Origin: Nematostella vectensis | Lineage: Eukaryota > Cnidaria > Anthozoa > Actiniaria > Edwardsiidae | Length of the DNA stretch: 60,000 bases | Assembly (NCBI RefSeq): GCF_932526225.1 | Contig: NC_064048.1 | Location: forward strand, 10,226,188-10,286,187 | Reading direction: 5' to 3' | Below: more model-generated notes on this DNA | Databases searched by the model: none | What the model was told of the DNA's origin: nothing | What the model saw: only the letters and a program-made list of their open reading frames with translations | DNA letters: not shown here | Numbering within the stretch: the stretch's first letter is position 1

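Overview
The window is animal genomic DNA, AT-rich and crowded with repeats. It is almost entirely occupied by one gene on the minus strand: an axonemal dynein heavy chain of the DNAH1 type (inner-arm dynein f/I1-adjacent class, single heavy chain). I could place 77 coding exons in order, all with GT/AG borders and compatible phases, adding up to about 3,979 codons that end in a stop at 1073-1075. Human DNAH1 is about 4,265 residues long, so roughly 250-300 N-terminal residues and the start codon should lie beyond base 60000. The protein closely follows vertebrate DNAH1 from end to end. The many short exons, the repeat types and a cnidarian-like mix of MITEs suggest a marine invertebrate. A sea anemone or coral is my best guess, but the sequence does not prove it.

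Layout, reading the gene 5' to 3' (high to low coordinates): tail, exons 1-11 (60000-50147); linker, exons 12-23 (49793-42191); AAA1 with Walker A GPAGTGKT and Walker B CFDEFNR, exons 24-29 (41765-38655); AAA2, exons 30-36 (38442-34074); AAA3, exons 37-43 (33728-28906); AAA4 with GMGGSGRQS, exons 44-49 (28759-23764); stalk coiled coil 1, microtubule-binding domain and coiled coil 2, exons 50-56 (23402-17327); AAA5, exons 57-64 (16796-11439); AAA6 and C-terminal domain, exons 65-77 (11073-1073). No second gene, tRNA gene or intact transposon is visible. Bases 1-1072 are the 3' UTR and flank.

The introns are the unusual part. They are packed with minisatellites and duplicated segments. In about 23 of the 76 complete introns the repeat unit contains a copy of the edge of the neighbouring exon together with its splice site. 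Some real 5' or 3' splice sites are therefore followed or preceded by up to about 40 decoy copies. One set (exon 33) is an in-frame 45-bp repeat that keeps both frame and donor, so it could add 15 or 30 residues to AAA2.

Other elements in introns are: three copies of a ~250-bp MITE ending in TTAA; a ~360-bp foldback element whose 9-bp target duplication is exactly the 5' splice site of exon 5; a MITE with CAGGCCCGTACCC ends; a degraded LINE fragment with its (ATT)n tail; and several tRNA-derived SINE remnants.
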